A DNA stretch of 64,000 bases from Rachycentron canadum (lineage: Eukaryota > Chordata > Actinopteri > Carangiformes > Rachycentridae). The position numbers were made by a program, and so were the translations under genes. The notes beneath the pieces are model-generated. The model saw only the letters and a list, made by a program, of their open reading frames with translations. It was not told where the DNA came from and ran no database searches. The stretch's first letter is position 1; every line of letters begins with the position of its first letter. The stretch spans positions 12,435,164 to 12,499,163 of the forward strand of contig CM076652.1 in assembly GCA_038496675.1 (NCBI GenBank), in the 5' to 3' direction. Below are positions 31,011 through 43,085 of this stretch, piece after piece.

Positions 31011-32734
31011 CAGTTCTGACCTCAGACACAACCCGGCTGACTACTGGTCTTCACATAACCTGTAGCTGAGCCCAGGTGCCCATACCTCCACCCAATGAGG
31101 GTCCAGAAAGGAAGGAAGGAAGTTATGAAGGGCATTATCTTAACCCACTGAGCTCTCAATTCTTTGTTCCCCTTGTCCACCCTGGAAAAAACTTTCATGA
31201 CCCCTGAGTGCTTTCCTGTCTCATGTGTCAGGTCTGCAAAATCAAATTAGGGATGTTCACAAGGTCTGTCAATGTGTTACTTGGTGCAAAAATGACTCAC
31301 TGTAAAGCAAAGCATGTTCATTTAATGATGACCAAGGCAAATGGTGGAATGACATTTAGGAAAAAAAAAGCTACTTGAACCTTTTGCATTTGTGAACACA
31401 ACAAATTTGATTTTTGCTTCTAGGATATTTGCAAAAATACCATTGCACACCTGTAAGTCTGGGACAGGTGCGTTGGGAGAAAAAAGATTTCAGATGAAAG
31501 AAGCAAACTTCCGCACAAAGTCTTGAAGTATACTGCCAACCTTCCTCTCCCTAGACAGTGTCATTCACAGCAGGAATTCCCAAAATCAAGCACAGTTACC
31601 TCACCCACTTCTATCTCAGTCTTTTACCCCTTAGATTCCTCTCACAAATCTTTAAACTTCAAAGGGGTAGATTTATTATTCACATGGGGCAGGAAAGCAC
31701 TTTTTGCCTTGGAGAACTGGGGAGCTGCTACATCAAGAGGGGAACGGAAAGGATCTGAGTTCAGTGTGTAAATCATGGAGCCATGTAGATGCGTGTTTTG
31801 TGTTTTAGTCAGCGTTCTGGAAGCATTGCTGCTGGTGGCCAATCATCATTTTCTAACCAAATAAATGCAGCATGTTCTCCAAATACTTCCTCTCCGAGCT
31901 GTGGATCTGCCCATGTAGCCAGGATTAGGTTGTAGGTACTGTGTCATATGTGGCTGGGTTATTGGCATGAGAGGGGGAACAAGGCCTGACCTTTGACACT
32001 GATCAAAGATCAGAATTTAGTTTCACAAAGTTTTCAATAGAGGAGAGAGGGAAGAAAAGGCTTTTTATTCTTGGTGATGTATTAAGTTTGAGATGGTTTT
32101 GCACACAACGTCCACTTGTTTATGAGGTATGCAATGTTTCTTTTGAGAACGTTCTAGTGGCCTTGGAGCATGCACAGAAATCAGTACTGGACCTAAAAGC
32201 AGGGATATTTATTCCTCTGTAATATTGGTGCTAAGGCATGATGTAGGGAATTTTTGATCTGATCCACTGATCATTCAGTCTCATCCAAAGTTTCTATAGA
32301 TGTTACTTAAAGCCCACCTGCTCTTTTGGTTGGCAGACTGAATCATTGAAAAATACAGGTGATGCCCCTTTTTCTTGTGTTTTTCAGATCACTTACAGAT
32401 GCAAGTGATGCCTCCTTTATTGTATTTTTTGAAATCTTCAGGGCTGAGGTTTTTAATTACTAAGTGCATCTACATTTACATTTACTTACAAATGAAAGTC
32501 ACTTTTCAGCAGATTTTGACTTTTTAGATCAGTTTGTAAATAATGTGATATTTAAAACATACAGTGACTGAATAAAGGTAATTAAGTGGAAGGTGTTGTG
32601 CATTCTTAAAAAAAAAAATCTGAAAAGTTAAAAGCAGTGCAGTTGTCTTTTGTGTCTAATTTTGTCTTCAGGACAAAATGTGTGTGTGTGTGTGTGTGAC
32701 AAGTACTGCCATAACTTGCAGAAAGTCATGTTCT

Positions 32735-32830
32735 ATAGATATATATCTATCTATATCAAAATATATATATATATAGATATATATAGATATATCTATATAT
32801 AGATATATATAAATAAAAATACATATATAT
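32735..32830. repeat. AT-rich palindromic microsatellite in erc1 3'UTR
   Basis: Repeats of ATATATAGATATATCTAT in both orientations that can fold back on themselves. Confidence 0.8.
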
Positions 32831-33783
32831 AAAAATGTTTACTGTATGGATATGCATTGAATGTTTGCACAGAATCTTGAAGAGCGAGCTGCTCTGAACA
32901 AAAAGACCGTCAAGTTAGTGTCCTCAGCAGAAACTGAGGAAAGAAGTGTCAAAAAAAAATCTGTGTCAAAATAATGTGTGAACTACAAATGTTTTCAAAC
33001 AGTGACTGTGATGGGAGAGTACCTTTCTTGCTTTTATTTCTAATTGTCCTTTTATATATTTTCACCACATGATGATGTAAGTGTATTATCCTGAGATTCC
33101 AATGTTGCAGTTGTCTTTTTTTTTTTTTTTTTTTTCTTACCTGTCCTGTCATGGTTGATGTCAAAGGCAGATTGAGCCTGGTGGATAAAAAGAAATTAGT
33201 CTCCAACCATCGTGGCCGTCCTGCTGTTATAGAGGAACATAATGTTACAGAACAAAACAGTTGCACACTGTATACGTCAGAAAATAGATGAAGTTTTAAA
33301 ACAAACTTCCCATGTGTGGTTGATGTACAGATAAATTTGGGCAGGTGGATTTTAAAAGTGGACTAATAGCATGTCATACTGAAAACATAACACACTTCTG
33401 ATTTTGGAGGATGTTAGTTGGATGCTTGATTTCGTACTTCTCGTCTGTCAAAACAGAATTAATTTCTTTTCATTCTTAACCCCTTTACCTTTCACCACTG
33501 GGTTCAGAGAAAGTTTAAGGCATTTTAAAGTGTTTTATTTCCCTTACTTTGGCCTGTGTGTCCCTGCCCTTGCCTTAATGTCTCGTCATCTCTTTTTCTC
33601 GACTCTTTATTGAGGAACACAGAGCTGATAAAGGGGCGTTTGTCAAGTACACGGTATTTGTTTTTCTTTTGCATTTGTATAAGAAATGTACTGCCTTCTG
33701 TCTGTTCGTGTTAAGAATCAAACTGTGTAAAAAGAAAGCAAAACAGACATGTTTGTCAGTTATTTGGATTTTGTATGTATGTA

Positions 33784-33793
33784 AATAAATAAA
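33784..33793 (+). terminator. erc1 distal poly(A) signal
   Basis: Two overlapping AATAAA hexamers, the last good signals before the convergent fbxl14 3' end. Confidence 0.55.
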
Positions 33794-33815
33794 TTATAAG
33801 CCTTGGTTTCTTAAA

Positions 33816-34764
33816 GCATCTTTTTTCCAAACAAATTAAAGATTTACACTATATGCTCCAACAAATGACTGCAATGACTGTATTAGTCAACCGGTGTTTA
33901 TACTGTACAAGTACTAATGCTCTTCCACAAAGACTGTTGTGGAATTAAAATATTAAATTGATTTATTATGTAATTATTTAATTCCTCAAGAAATGTCTCA
34001 ATTTGCTTGCCTAGTCAGAGGCCAGTGTCACTGTGCGTCAAACCCTTACACACTTTCATCTGTGTTCAGTGTAAATGTGACTCAAAATGTTCAAGTTCTC
34101 CTAAAATCCTTTTATCCTTTCCTGTTTCAAATTTACATAACAATTGTTTCCTTAAGCAAATAATGTAGGATAGCCAACCTCAGAGAAGTGATATAACCAC
34201 TAATTAGTACTGTAGTCTGAGCCCCCCCGAGTTATCACAAACTGACAGAATATGAATTATAAGACACTGCAATTTTCATCCCAGATACAATGGTGAATTA
34301 TCTCTAATTGTTATTAATGCCAGTGGGATTCAATGGATACTTTGCTGTGTAAATACGTTTCAACAATATACCCTTTTTCATTCATAATGACTCAAACATT
34401 ATCTAATGTTTTGATATCAGTTTAAGTGAGCAGAAGCTGTGAATTTCCCCTTAGTTGCACAAGCTGGTAAAATATGAGGTATTAATAAATGGTATTATCT
34501 GCAGTGAAATTATTAAAATAATCTGAATCTTAATAACATAATTCACTCTTTCATTTAGTGGTAGCTGAGATACTAACCTTAAAAAAAAAAAAAAAAAGAA
34601 ACTTTCCAATTGTCCTGTGCACCATATGCATAAAAACCATATTAGTTTCAGTTTTAAGACTCAGATATTTCAAAATGGTACATTGAACTGCAAAAATCTT
34701 ATACATAAGGTTATCAAAACTAAAACCAGTTGGTAAAACTGTTAAAAATAAAATTTGACGAGAT
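33816..34764. other. intergenic gap between convergent erc1 and fbxl14
   Basis: AT-rich, about 0.95 kb, with no gene seen. The two 3' ends face each other. Confidence 0.5.
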
Positions 34765-34782
34765 TTAAACATATTTGCCATC

Positions 34783-34788
34783 TTTATT
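34783..34788 (-). terminator. fbxl14 poly(A) signal
   Basis: AATAAA on the minus strand (TTTATT on plus), about 0.8 kb after the fbxl14 stop. The 3'UTR is then about 34765-35581. Confidence 0.5.
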
Positions 34789-35581
34789 CATAAATATCAC
34801 TACTGTATGAATATAAAACAATCTTAAATTACTGCTTTTTTTAAACAAATACTCTGACACTATCATTGGAAGCTCCTCAGGAGAAAAACCACTGATGAAC
34901 AGTTTAAGGTATTGCATATAGCCTTTGCAGCTGTTAATTACTACGCCTTACTGTAGTCATGTTGATGAACCTTTGACAGAGCAGCGTACTAGAACATCGT
35001 ACACATACTTATTTCCTCAGGAATATGAAACATAGCCAACTATACATAGGTAAACAAAGACAGACAAGGAGTGATCCACCCACTTCAATTTGAAGTACAA
35101 TTTTGTCAACAACAGTCATTCAATACAAAAAATATTGGTTACACAAGTAAAAAATACATCAGCCAAAAAAACATTCTATCAAAACTTCAATCCAAGGTAC
35201 TCCAGACTTCCTGTTAACAGTTAAAATGCCTACCTATTATTATGCAATGAGATTTCTTAAATATCAAAACCTCCATTGGTGTGTAAGTCACAAAAATATG
35301 CAAAGTAATCTAGTATTCAGCAATTGTAGGCACTCCTGTGTTTGATGGATGAGGTAGCTAGATAGTAAGAACTGTACACTGACTGAGATTAAACAATGCA
35401 CCTCAAAAGAGAGCACAAATATGAGACATAGAGTAAGAATGGATATTGCAGCGGAGGTGAACAATATTCCAGTGATCAATGCTGAGTCCCTCTCCTTGCT
35501 TTTAGTCACAGTATAGAAGGTAAAATTAGGAAACAGAGCACTGTACACAATGAAACACATGTATACTGAATGGGAGAACGT

Positions 35582-36784
35582 TCATCTCACTCTCTCACTC
35601 TCTGTCATCTGCCACAGTCCCAGATTTAACACTTTAAGGCACGGGAGCTGCGTTATCCTCTCCAGACCCCTCTTAGTGATCTTAGTACAACCGTACAGAT
35701 CGATTCCTGTCAGCTGGGTCAAGTGGTCAGCTATCAACTCCAACCCTTTGTCTGTGATTCTCACACACTGTCCAATGTTGAGAGTCTTGAGTTCATGCAT
35801 CTGGCGTACCATTCTGTTAATGCCATCATCACTGATATGGCATGAACAAAGAGAAAGGGACTTGAGCTGATACAAGCCCTGGGCGATGTAAGCCAGGCTC
35901 TGGTCCCCGATTTTATCGCAGAAGGAGACATCAAGTCCAGACAGCCGGAGGGAGCCCATGGCCAGATGCATTATCCCTGTGTCACTGATGTTATCACAGG
36001 ACCGCAGGTTCAAGCTACACAGGTGGGTCATATGTGACAAGTGGATCATGCCTGCATCTGATATCCCTCCACAGAAGCTGAGGTTAAGCACTTTAAGCTT
36101 GTTCAGGCCCTTTGACACATGTTTGAGAGACAGATCAGTCAGCTTCTGGCAGTCCTGCAAGGTTAACTTCTCCAGAGACAGGCAGCCCTCCGCAGCACTG
36201 CGGGTCATACCAGACAGGTGCCCGATGCCCACATCGGATACATGTCTGCAGCTGCGCAGGTTAAGGCTCTTAAGTCTGTGCAAACCCCAGGCAATGAGCA
36301 ACAGGCCTGTGTTTGTGATATTGCTGCATCCCCCAAGTTCAAGCACCTCCAGGTTTTTGAGGTACTGGGCAATCCTGCCCAGGCTGGAGTCTGTGATCTG
36401 TTTACAAAGGCTGAGGTTCAGCACCCGCAGCGATGGGATGTCCTGCACAAAGGCATGTCCGAGTCCGTTGTCTGTTAGGTTAAAGCACCCACACAGGTTA
36501 AGGCTTTCGATGTGCGGCATCCCTTGAATCACGTAGCTCAGACTTCGCCTCAGGCTGAGAATCTGAACTTTCTTGATCCCTCTGGTCTGCAGACTGGGGA
36601 ACAGAGACGGGTTAGCTCGCCGCAGATGGAGCTTGGCTTCCACCCCCCTCCACACCGACTTGTGGTAGGACGCGTCTCTCCAGGCCGCGCACACTTGAGC
36701 GACTCTTCCTTTGTCTTTAACGTCCAGATAACTGAAAATAATGGCCAGGATCTCTGGGAAAAGGCACGATATATGTGTCTCCAT
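35582..36784 (-). CDS. fbxl14: fbxl14, F-box and leucine-rich repeat protein 14 (intronless)
   Basis: Substrate receptor of an SCF (SKP1-CUL1-F-box) ubiquitin ligase. Vertebrate FBXL14/Ppa promotes degradation of Snail/Slug-type repressors in neural crest and EMT. The frame gives 400 residues from METHISCLFPEILAIIFSYL, the F-box at about residues 2-45. About eleven AMN1-type LRRs follow, with recurring LNL.SC and ITD.GL motifs such as SLNLCGCFNLTDNGLGHAF and LNLSLCKQITDSSLGRIAQY. The end is LGLWQMTESERVR, TGA at 35584-35582. The start at 36784 matches the vertebrate start and has G at -3 and +4; an in-frame ATG three codons earlier (36793) has weaker context. A single exon covers the whole family core. 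It is convergent with erc1. Confidence 0.97.
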   Translation of the reverse strand: METHISCLFPEILAIIFSYLDVKDKGRVAQVCAAWRDASYHKSVWRGVEAKLHLRRANPSLFPSLQTRGIKKVQILSLRRSLSYVIQGMPHIESLNLCGCFNLTDNGLGHAFVQDIPSLRVLNLSLCKQITDSSLGRIAQYLKNLEVLELGGCSNITNTGLLLIAWGLHRLKSLNLRSCRHVSDVGIGHLSGMTRSAAEGCLSLEKLTLQDCQKLTDLSLKHVSKGLNKLKVLNLSFCGGISDAGMIHLSHMTHLCSLNLRSCDNISDTGIMHLAMGSLRLSGLDVSFCDKIGDQSLAYIAQGLYQLKSLSLCSCHISDDGINRMVRQMHELKTLNIGQCVRITDKGLELIADHLTQLTGIDLYGCTKITKRGLERITQLPCLKVLNLGLWQMTESERVR

Positions 36785-36793
36785 TTCAAACAT

Positions 36794-37440
36794 GACTACA
36801 AGATGACTGCTTTCAGTAGCAGAGGTTGCTTGTGGGCGACAATACAGTCGTTGTTAGCTCGCCGAAACTCTGCAGAAGTTACTGGCTGGCTCGCTAGCTA
36901 ACGTCAGCTAGCATACGGACAGGATAACTATAGCCAGTTAGCTTTGTGCGTAACGTAACAAAAACCCACCCATCTCACAGAAGAGAGGATCGCTATCAAA
37001 TTAAATTAAATGGTGGTACAAATCAACTAATAGCGGCACAGTTCCTGGGTTGACAACGCGGACGCAGATGCGGGAAACTCCGAAAGGCAGTCTATTTACC
37101 TAGCATGCTAGGCTAACGCTGTTAGCTAACGTCGGCGTACCGTTAGCATTAGCATTAGCTGTCGAAACTTGTGAGCTTCAAAGACGAACAACCTTCTCGT
37201 CCAAGCTTTCCAAAACTATTTATTCTTCACTCCGCCTCATCGCAGAGCATATCCACGAACTTCTTTGTAGAAACCTTCAGCTACAGGGCTGTTTTCTCAC
37301 ACAAAGGTGACTGCCAGGCTCCTTTACCTCCTGAAGCATTTCCAGCAGCGTCGGAGCATCCCGGATTTCCACTAATGAATAAACCGACTCTGGTGACTCA
37401 AAGCCGGTTCAGACACTGACCAGCGGCTCCTACTGGAAAT
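36794..37440 (-). promoter_or_regulatory. fbxl14 5'UTR and promoter region
   Basis: GC-richer block upstream of the fbxl14 start with clustered TAGC palindromes: GCTCGCTAGCTAACGTCAGC near 36889, GTTAGCTAACG near 37121 and CGTTAGCATTAGCATTAGC at 37141. The transcription start cannot be fixed from sequence. Confidence 0.5.
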
Positions 37441-40400
37441 AGTAAGTATCGTTACTGTTGTTATTCCCCACCTCTCTAATAAAAACATCAATAACAACAT
37501 TAGTCTGCATTAAAAATAGAGGACAAAGTACTTTAGATGCAAATTGGAACAATAATTTCTGTTGTTTACGGTTTGATTCATGTTACAAACAAATTGTATA
37601 CAGGTCTAATATAAAAATGAATAATCATATTCTATAGAATCATTATGTTTCTATGTACGAGACAGTAGATGCACATGTAATTTCCTAATTACAACTTAAT
37701 AACCATTACATTTATTGTTAGAACATATAATGATAATAATAAAAAAAAAAAAAACAGGTGGGGACAAAAGTTGAGACCACTATATTATTAGGCTATTAGA
37801 CACAATGTAGTTATTTCACTTCACTGTATAACCTACTTATAAAGTTTAGAAGAGGGGTGTTCATAGTAGTGTTTGCTCATATTGGGGCGACTTGAAAAAG
37901 GCTCTGTCAATTTTATTATCCTTTGTGCTAATTTACTTTAAAAGCCTCTTCAAAAGACTATAATTCGTTCCAAATTGCTCAATGTTTACCCCTAAAATCC
38001 ATCCAGTGATTATTTTTTGACAGTGATTTGGCCCTTAAGAGAATGAAAACACAACAAAAGCAACATGTTGCAAATATACATTATGAAAAATAAAGACTGT
38101 TTAGTGTGTTTAATATATTCAATATTTCTGTTAACTTTTAACAAATGCTAAGTAGAATGACATATAAAAGTGAACAAACAGAAAATAATTTTTTGCTGTT
38201 TGTTTTTGTCAGTTTGTTTAAGTATATATTTTTCAAATGTGGTATGAAAATTCAAAGACCTCCACCCACATCGGTTGTGTGAATCGCTACACTCCTACTC
38301 TGGGAGGATTTTGAATTTAAACACAAAATGCTTAGTTTAATTAATTTTATTATGTTAATTAGTTACGTTGGAACTGATACAATATTTATTTACTTGTTTA
38401 CTATTGTACTTTACTGTTTATTTACTTCTGATGTAATGTGGTTATATCGTCTTGACAGTAAAAAAAAATCCTCTCTGCTGCAAAAGTTAAGCAACATAAG
38501 TATTCTTGTGCTGTAATGTCTCAGGAGAAAACTGTGTTCTCAATGTTTTGCCCTGTGGAGAAGATTGAGAATAAGTAACAAGATCATGTAACCATATTTA
38601 TTGTTGGAAGTAGTTTTTGAGGACCACTGGCAAAAAGAGAGGCTGCCTTGTCCTCCAGATGCAGCTGAAAACTGAAAGCCAAAAGTCTCTGTGAATCCCT
38701 GTGCTAAAAATACTAAAATACTCACACATCCAGCATCAGCCTAGAGAGAAATACCTTTGTTCAGAAGAGTAATAGTGGCACTGAATGTTCACCAAAGCAT
38801 TACTGTTTACATCCCAATCTGTTATAGGAGATAAACCATGTGGTTACACAATAATAACAACTCTACTTTGACAAGTAAAATGCATTAGACATTTTCTGAA
38901 GAATAAGTATGAAAAACTGGTTTGAAGTTAAAATGTTGACTGTGAAAAAAATACTAAATGTTGTATTCTGTGAAGCTTATATCTCTGTTTTTGTTGCAAG
39001 TGTCTGTTTATTTGGGTGTTGAAATTTCCCTACCCATGTCTGTCTAGAAGTACCAATGAAAGCTTAATGTCAACTTCAGGGGCACTGATAGGAATCCAGG
39101 GCCCCCTAACAACAGCTCTCTTGGGGCTCTGACGCAATTAATATCCACAAATCCTGACATGTTTCAGGACTCCTGTGTAGCTCTGAGCCTCTGAATCATT
39201 CTCCACCGCAGAGCTCACCCAACCTTCACCAGCTAATGTACAACTAGTAGTTATCTACACTTTTTCATTCTTTGCAAGGATTCAAGCAGGCAACCGCAGA
39301 GACAGAAACCATCCAGAATTTTGATAGGAATAATAAACTGGGCCAAATATAAACGCTGATCATTCTCTAGTTTCTCCAGGAAGAACTCTATAAAACCAGA
39401 GTCTTCACTAAAACAAAGAAAGCTAAAGCTGCAAACAGTATTATGCAGTTCATTGTACTGTTGTGCACCTCAGGGATGCTGCCAGGAGGCCAGTTAACAC
39501 AGGGTATGGGAACATGTGGTCTTTTTTGTCCCATTACATGTGCCTACTGATTTTATGCATGTAAGTGAAATTTTCTAGGGAACTATTGAGCCATTTTGCC
39601 ACATCCATGATAAATTATTTTTTAATTTAGACATTATATATTATTTATTATACATTGCCAAACATATAACATGACAAGCATTAAGCCATTAATTATTACA
39701 TCTTTAGTTTGTTTAACAGGAACTGAAGCTCCATTTAGTCATCGCATGATACCACATATAGTGTTTATAATGATGTTATGTCAGGCATCATTTCTGCCAC
39801 TGAAGCAAACGTGCCCTTTTCCAACCATCGTCAACTCCTGTCAAAGCAAGCAGCCTAGAGGAGAGCACCAAGCCCCATCAAATCTACTGTGGAGATGTTG
39901 AGTGCAAGATAACAGTTGTAGAACAGAAGGATCTGGTGTCTTTAGATTGAGTATTGATGTTTAAAGGGTTTCATTCAAGGAGATCATATACAGTGGTTTA
40001 CAGGACCACAGGGGGGTGGAGAAAGGTAGATAGATGGGTCTGTGCTCTGCTCTGATGCAGGAATTTCTTTCTGTCTCTTTTATCTATGATCAACTGTGTG
40101 ATCGCAGTCCCACATCGGGCCAGCAGAGGGCAGCGTTGCTCTGACAGAACAATGGACAAAATCAAAAAGCGACCACCACATACAGATTATCACAGTTTCA
40201 AACTAATGCTTTACACAGAGTCAGCGTGTCAAACAAATTAAAACCCTATTTGTAGGTCTGTGCTTTGCAAAGGGAAGAAATTTGAACAATAGGATCTGAA
40301 ACATTTGATAAAGGGGAATCAAACAGACTTAAAGGCAGCGAGATGGAGACAAGAGATGATTTGGTAGATGGGGAGGAAAGGAAAACCAAAGACAGGGGGA

Positions 40401-40545
40401 GAGAAAGTGAGGGATAGTGATTCCCCTCTCGGCCTCCCCTGTGGCTGGACTTGTCTCTGCTAATGACCCTGTCTGCTGGCTCACACAGACAGATGGTGAA
40501 TTAACTCCAATTAGCCCACTCTTACCAGATCCCGTCTGACAGCAC
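37441..40545. other. intergenic, no gene seen
   Basis: AT-rich sequence. A poly-A run near 37739-37754 is followed by GTGGGGACAAAAGTTGAGAC, possibly the edge of an old transposon. No long conserved frame. Confidence 0.55.
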
Positions 40546-40546
40546 G

Positions 40547-40547
<1 letters not shown>

Positions 40548-40622
<75 letters not shown>
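40548..40622. repeat. (CA)n followed by (CT)n microsatellite
   Basis: About 22 CA units (40548-40592), then about 15 CT units. Open frames here are repeat artefacts. Confidence 0.95.
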
Positions 40623-40626
<4 letters not shown>

Positions 40627-40947
40627 ACACACACAAGTCAAATGAAAGGTAACTTGGAAAACCTCCAGCTGTTTACATTTGTTTATTTTAAATTTTGTTG
40701 GAAAGTATAAATGAGCAATGTCTGTTTCAACACTTATTTGGAATAGGAAGTTGAAAACCCACTTGGAATAATAATTGTATTGTAGGGTATTACAGTGTAA
40801 GTGTAATGTGTATTTAAACGTTAACATTTCATTCAAAAAGTCTTGTGTTTCTGTCATTGTAAGAGAAATTGATATATTACATTTGCAGAACAGTAGAAAC
40901 TGTTGAGTCACATATTGCGTATTATACTTAACGTATGCACTGTTTCA

Positions 40948-41022
40948 CACACCCACACCCACACACACACACACACACAGACACACACACACACACACAC
41001 ACGCACACCCACACACAGACCG
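40948..41022. repeat. interrupted (CA)n microsatellite
   Basis: CA array with AG and CC interruptions. Confidence 0.9.
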
Positions 41023-41803
41023 GAGACAGTTACTACTGTGTGACTGTGACCTCCTGTCATTGTGTTCAGAGTTGGTGAGGTGTGACCGGTCATCATTCAT
41101 ACAGTGCACATTCTCTGAGTGACTGAACTCAAATGACATGTCAAACAGAGCGTAGTGTGTTGTGTCTCTACAGAGCTGTGCATCAGTATAATTGTCACTC
41201 ATAGGACATGTAGGCTTTTTATAATTTATCACACTGAGGAGAATATGTCTCTGACAGGACAGAGATGCTGCCCAGTGTGTGTGCGTGTGTGTGTGTGTGT
41301 TTAACAGGTGTTAAACACAATGCTAAAAGGACTCCATCTGGGAGTGTGTGAGGTGACCTCTGACCTTGTTGGGGTCAGCAGGTGCTGAATGCAGGACAAA
41401 GGTCAGGAAGTCAGCTACTATGTGGCCAGACACTACGGTATTATCGAACACTCATGGCAGTCCACAAGCCTTTCTATGTCTCTGAAGTGTGCATGTCCAT
41501 GCTGCATGTGCCAGCGCACATTTGTGAGTAAAACTGTGTGTGTGTGTGTTTGAGCAGAGTGGAGTAATCCCTTTAAATCTCTTTAGCTGTTCTGATCCAT
41601 GCTTTAGAGCATGGGGGCAGTATGGACGGCAGCTGTCTGTGATGTCTGATCTAGGCTGCACAGAGGATAGTGAGGGAGTCGGTAGTAACACTGCTTGACC
41701 TCTGACCTCAGCTCAGAGGAGGTCACAAAGACTATTTACTGAAGAATATGGATTAAACTGGACCTCCCATTACAATTTCTCCAATTTCTCTTCCATGTAT
41801 GTG

Positions 41804-41804
<1 letters not shown>

Positions 41805-41888
<84 letters not shown>

Positions 41889-41893
41889 TGTAG
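41805..41893. repeat. (TG)n microsatellite
   Basis: More than 40 TG units, nearly pure. Confidence 0.95.
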
Positions 41894-42270
41894 TCCTCCT
41901 GTTGGTATGATGCTGAAGTGAAAAGAAAAGTGAAAAGTGTCACTGAACCATTACGTTGAGGGAGAGGGAGAGAGAGAGCCAGAGAGAGAGAGAGAGATTT
42001 TGAGAGTTGTGAAGAGACAAACGTGACAAATGAGGAGCGATGAGCGAGATGTGGGTTGAGATGAAGAGGCGTTGATGTGTGTATGTGTATGAGTGACAGA
42101 GTAAAAAAAAAGGAAAAAACAGAGAAGATGAAGATGGAGGCACAAAGGATGGAAGGAATGAATTAAGGCAATATGCAGAGGAGTGATAGACAGAGGACTG
42201 TGATCAGTCAAATCCTGAGCTGTAAGATGAAGGATGATTTGATGTTTTATGATGTTTATTTTTCTTTACA

Positions 42271-42930
42271 GTTTGGGTCTCATTCTTATAGATTTGGCTA
42301 TTCAGTTGGATATGATGAAATTGTGCTTACCCAAGTAACTGCTGAGATCCAAATGCATAGTGAAATTGCTACAACTAAGACCAATGGGTCAAGAAATGAG
42401 CAGATAGATGGTCAAATATTGCGTAAACAAGCCAGTGGTGGAAGAAGCACAAGTAAATGGAAAAAGAGATCTGGGTAAGATGGGCTCTAATAACTCTAAG
42501 CTGGGCACGGCCATATCTGAGGAAAAAAACAGCAGAGATACTTGGACAGGAAATGATAAAAAAACAACACTGTTATGACACCATTGACATAAAGAAAGCA
42601 AATGATATGATAGGTTCTCAAGAGCTGGGGAGGAAAATAATTTCCCCTGGAGTCAACTGAATACCACAGAGAAAGGGTTAGGGGGGGAGTGGGAAACAAA
42701 AGGAAAAAGCAACAAAACAGTGGATTCTGCTGAGATAACAACTTGTGAGGAAAAACTGGTCAGAAAAATAGGTTGTATCCTGCCTTTTTCTTGACCTCCA
42801 ACCTGCGAGTTTGACTGCTTATCTTTAGCCATTGCACCATGTTGCCACATCTCAGCAGTCAGCTTGGTGAGGATACTTTTATTATAGGAACAGGAATAAT
42901 GGCCAAACTGGTAAATTAGAGATCCAAGTT
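42271..42930. repeat. long diverged inverted repeat, candidate non-autonomous DNA transposon
   Basis: The plus-strand arm (about 42271-42430) and the reverse complement of about 42930-42770 align over some 160 bases. Matching anchors include TTTGG(G/A)TCT, GATTTGGC against AGTTTGGCC, and CTGCTGAGAT in both arms. About 340 bases lie between. Both arms stay open in matching frames (AEIQMH and AEMWQH), which may only reflect their shared origin. I cannot name a family. Confidence 0.6.
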
Positions 42931-42999
42931 GAATACACAATATCCTTTAAACATTTATGTGTGTGTGTGTTAGTTCAATACCTACAGCTGGGGTCAGTG

Positions 43000-43085
43000 T
43001 TTCCCTGCGTGCTCTGGATCAATTAATGCCGGTGGGATGGAGCGCTTCATTAACCACTTTTTCCTGTGGCGTGCTGCAGCTCAGT
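43000..43085. promoter_or_regulatory. candidate conserved noncoding element (homeodomain sites)
   Basis: Unique sequence between simple repeats, with CAATTAATGCC and TTCATTAACC homeodomain-type words. Only motif density supports it. Confidence 0.25.

Larger units (their letters stand above)
31011..33815 (+). other. erc1: erc1 3'UTR
   Basis: AT-rich, with poly(A) signals AATAAA at 31860-31865, 32571-32576 and overlapping copies at 33784-33793, so several 3'UTR lengths are likely. It holds a short TG repeat near 32681 and an AT palindrome cluster at 32735-32830. The end coordinate is about 20 bases past the last signal. Confidence 0.65.

Noticed and set aside
35958..36527. 189-codon plus-strand frame, and others opposite fbxl14
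   Set aside because: Antisense shadows of the LRR-coding fbxl14 exon; the leucine-rich repeats make the other strand look open.
40522..40911. Open frames rich in VCVCVC or HTHTHT (also near 46.7, 50.2, 53.2, 53.5 and 57.4 kb)
   Set aside because: Translations of CA/TG microsatellites, not proteins.
42173..42478. 101-codon plus-strand frame as a gene
   Set aside because: Its central part is one arm of the inverted repeat and the remainder has no family likeness, so I treat it as repeat.
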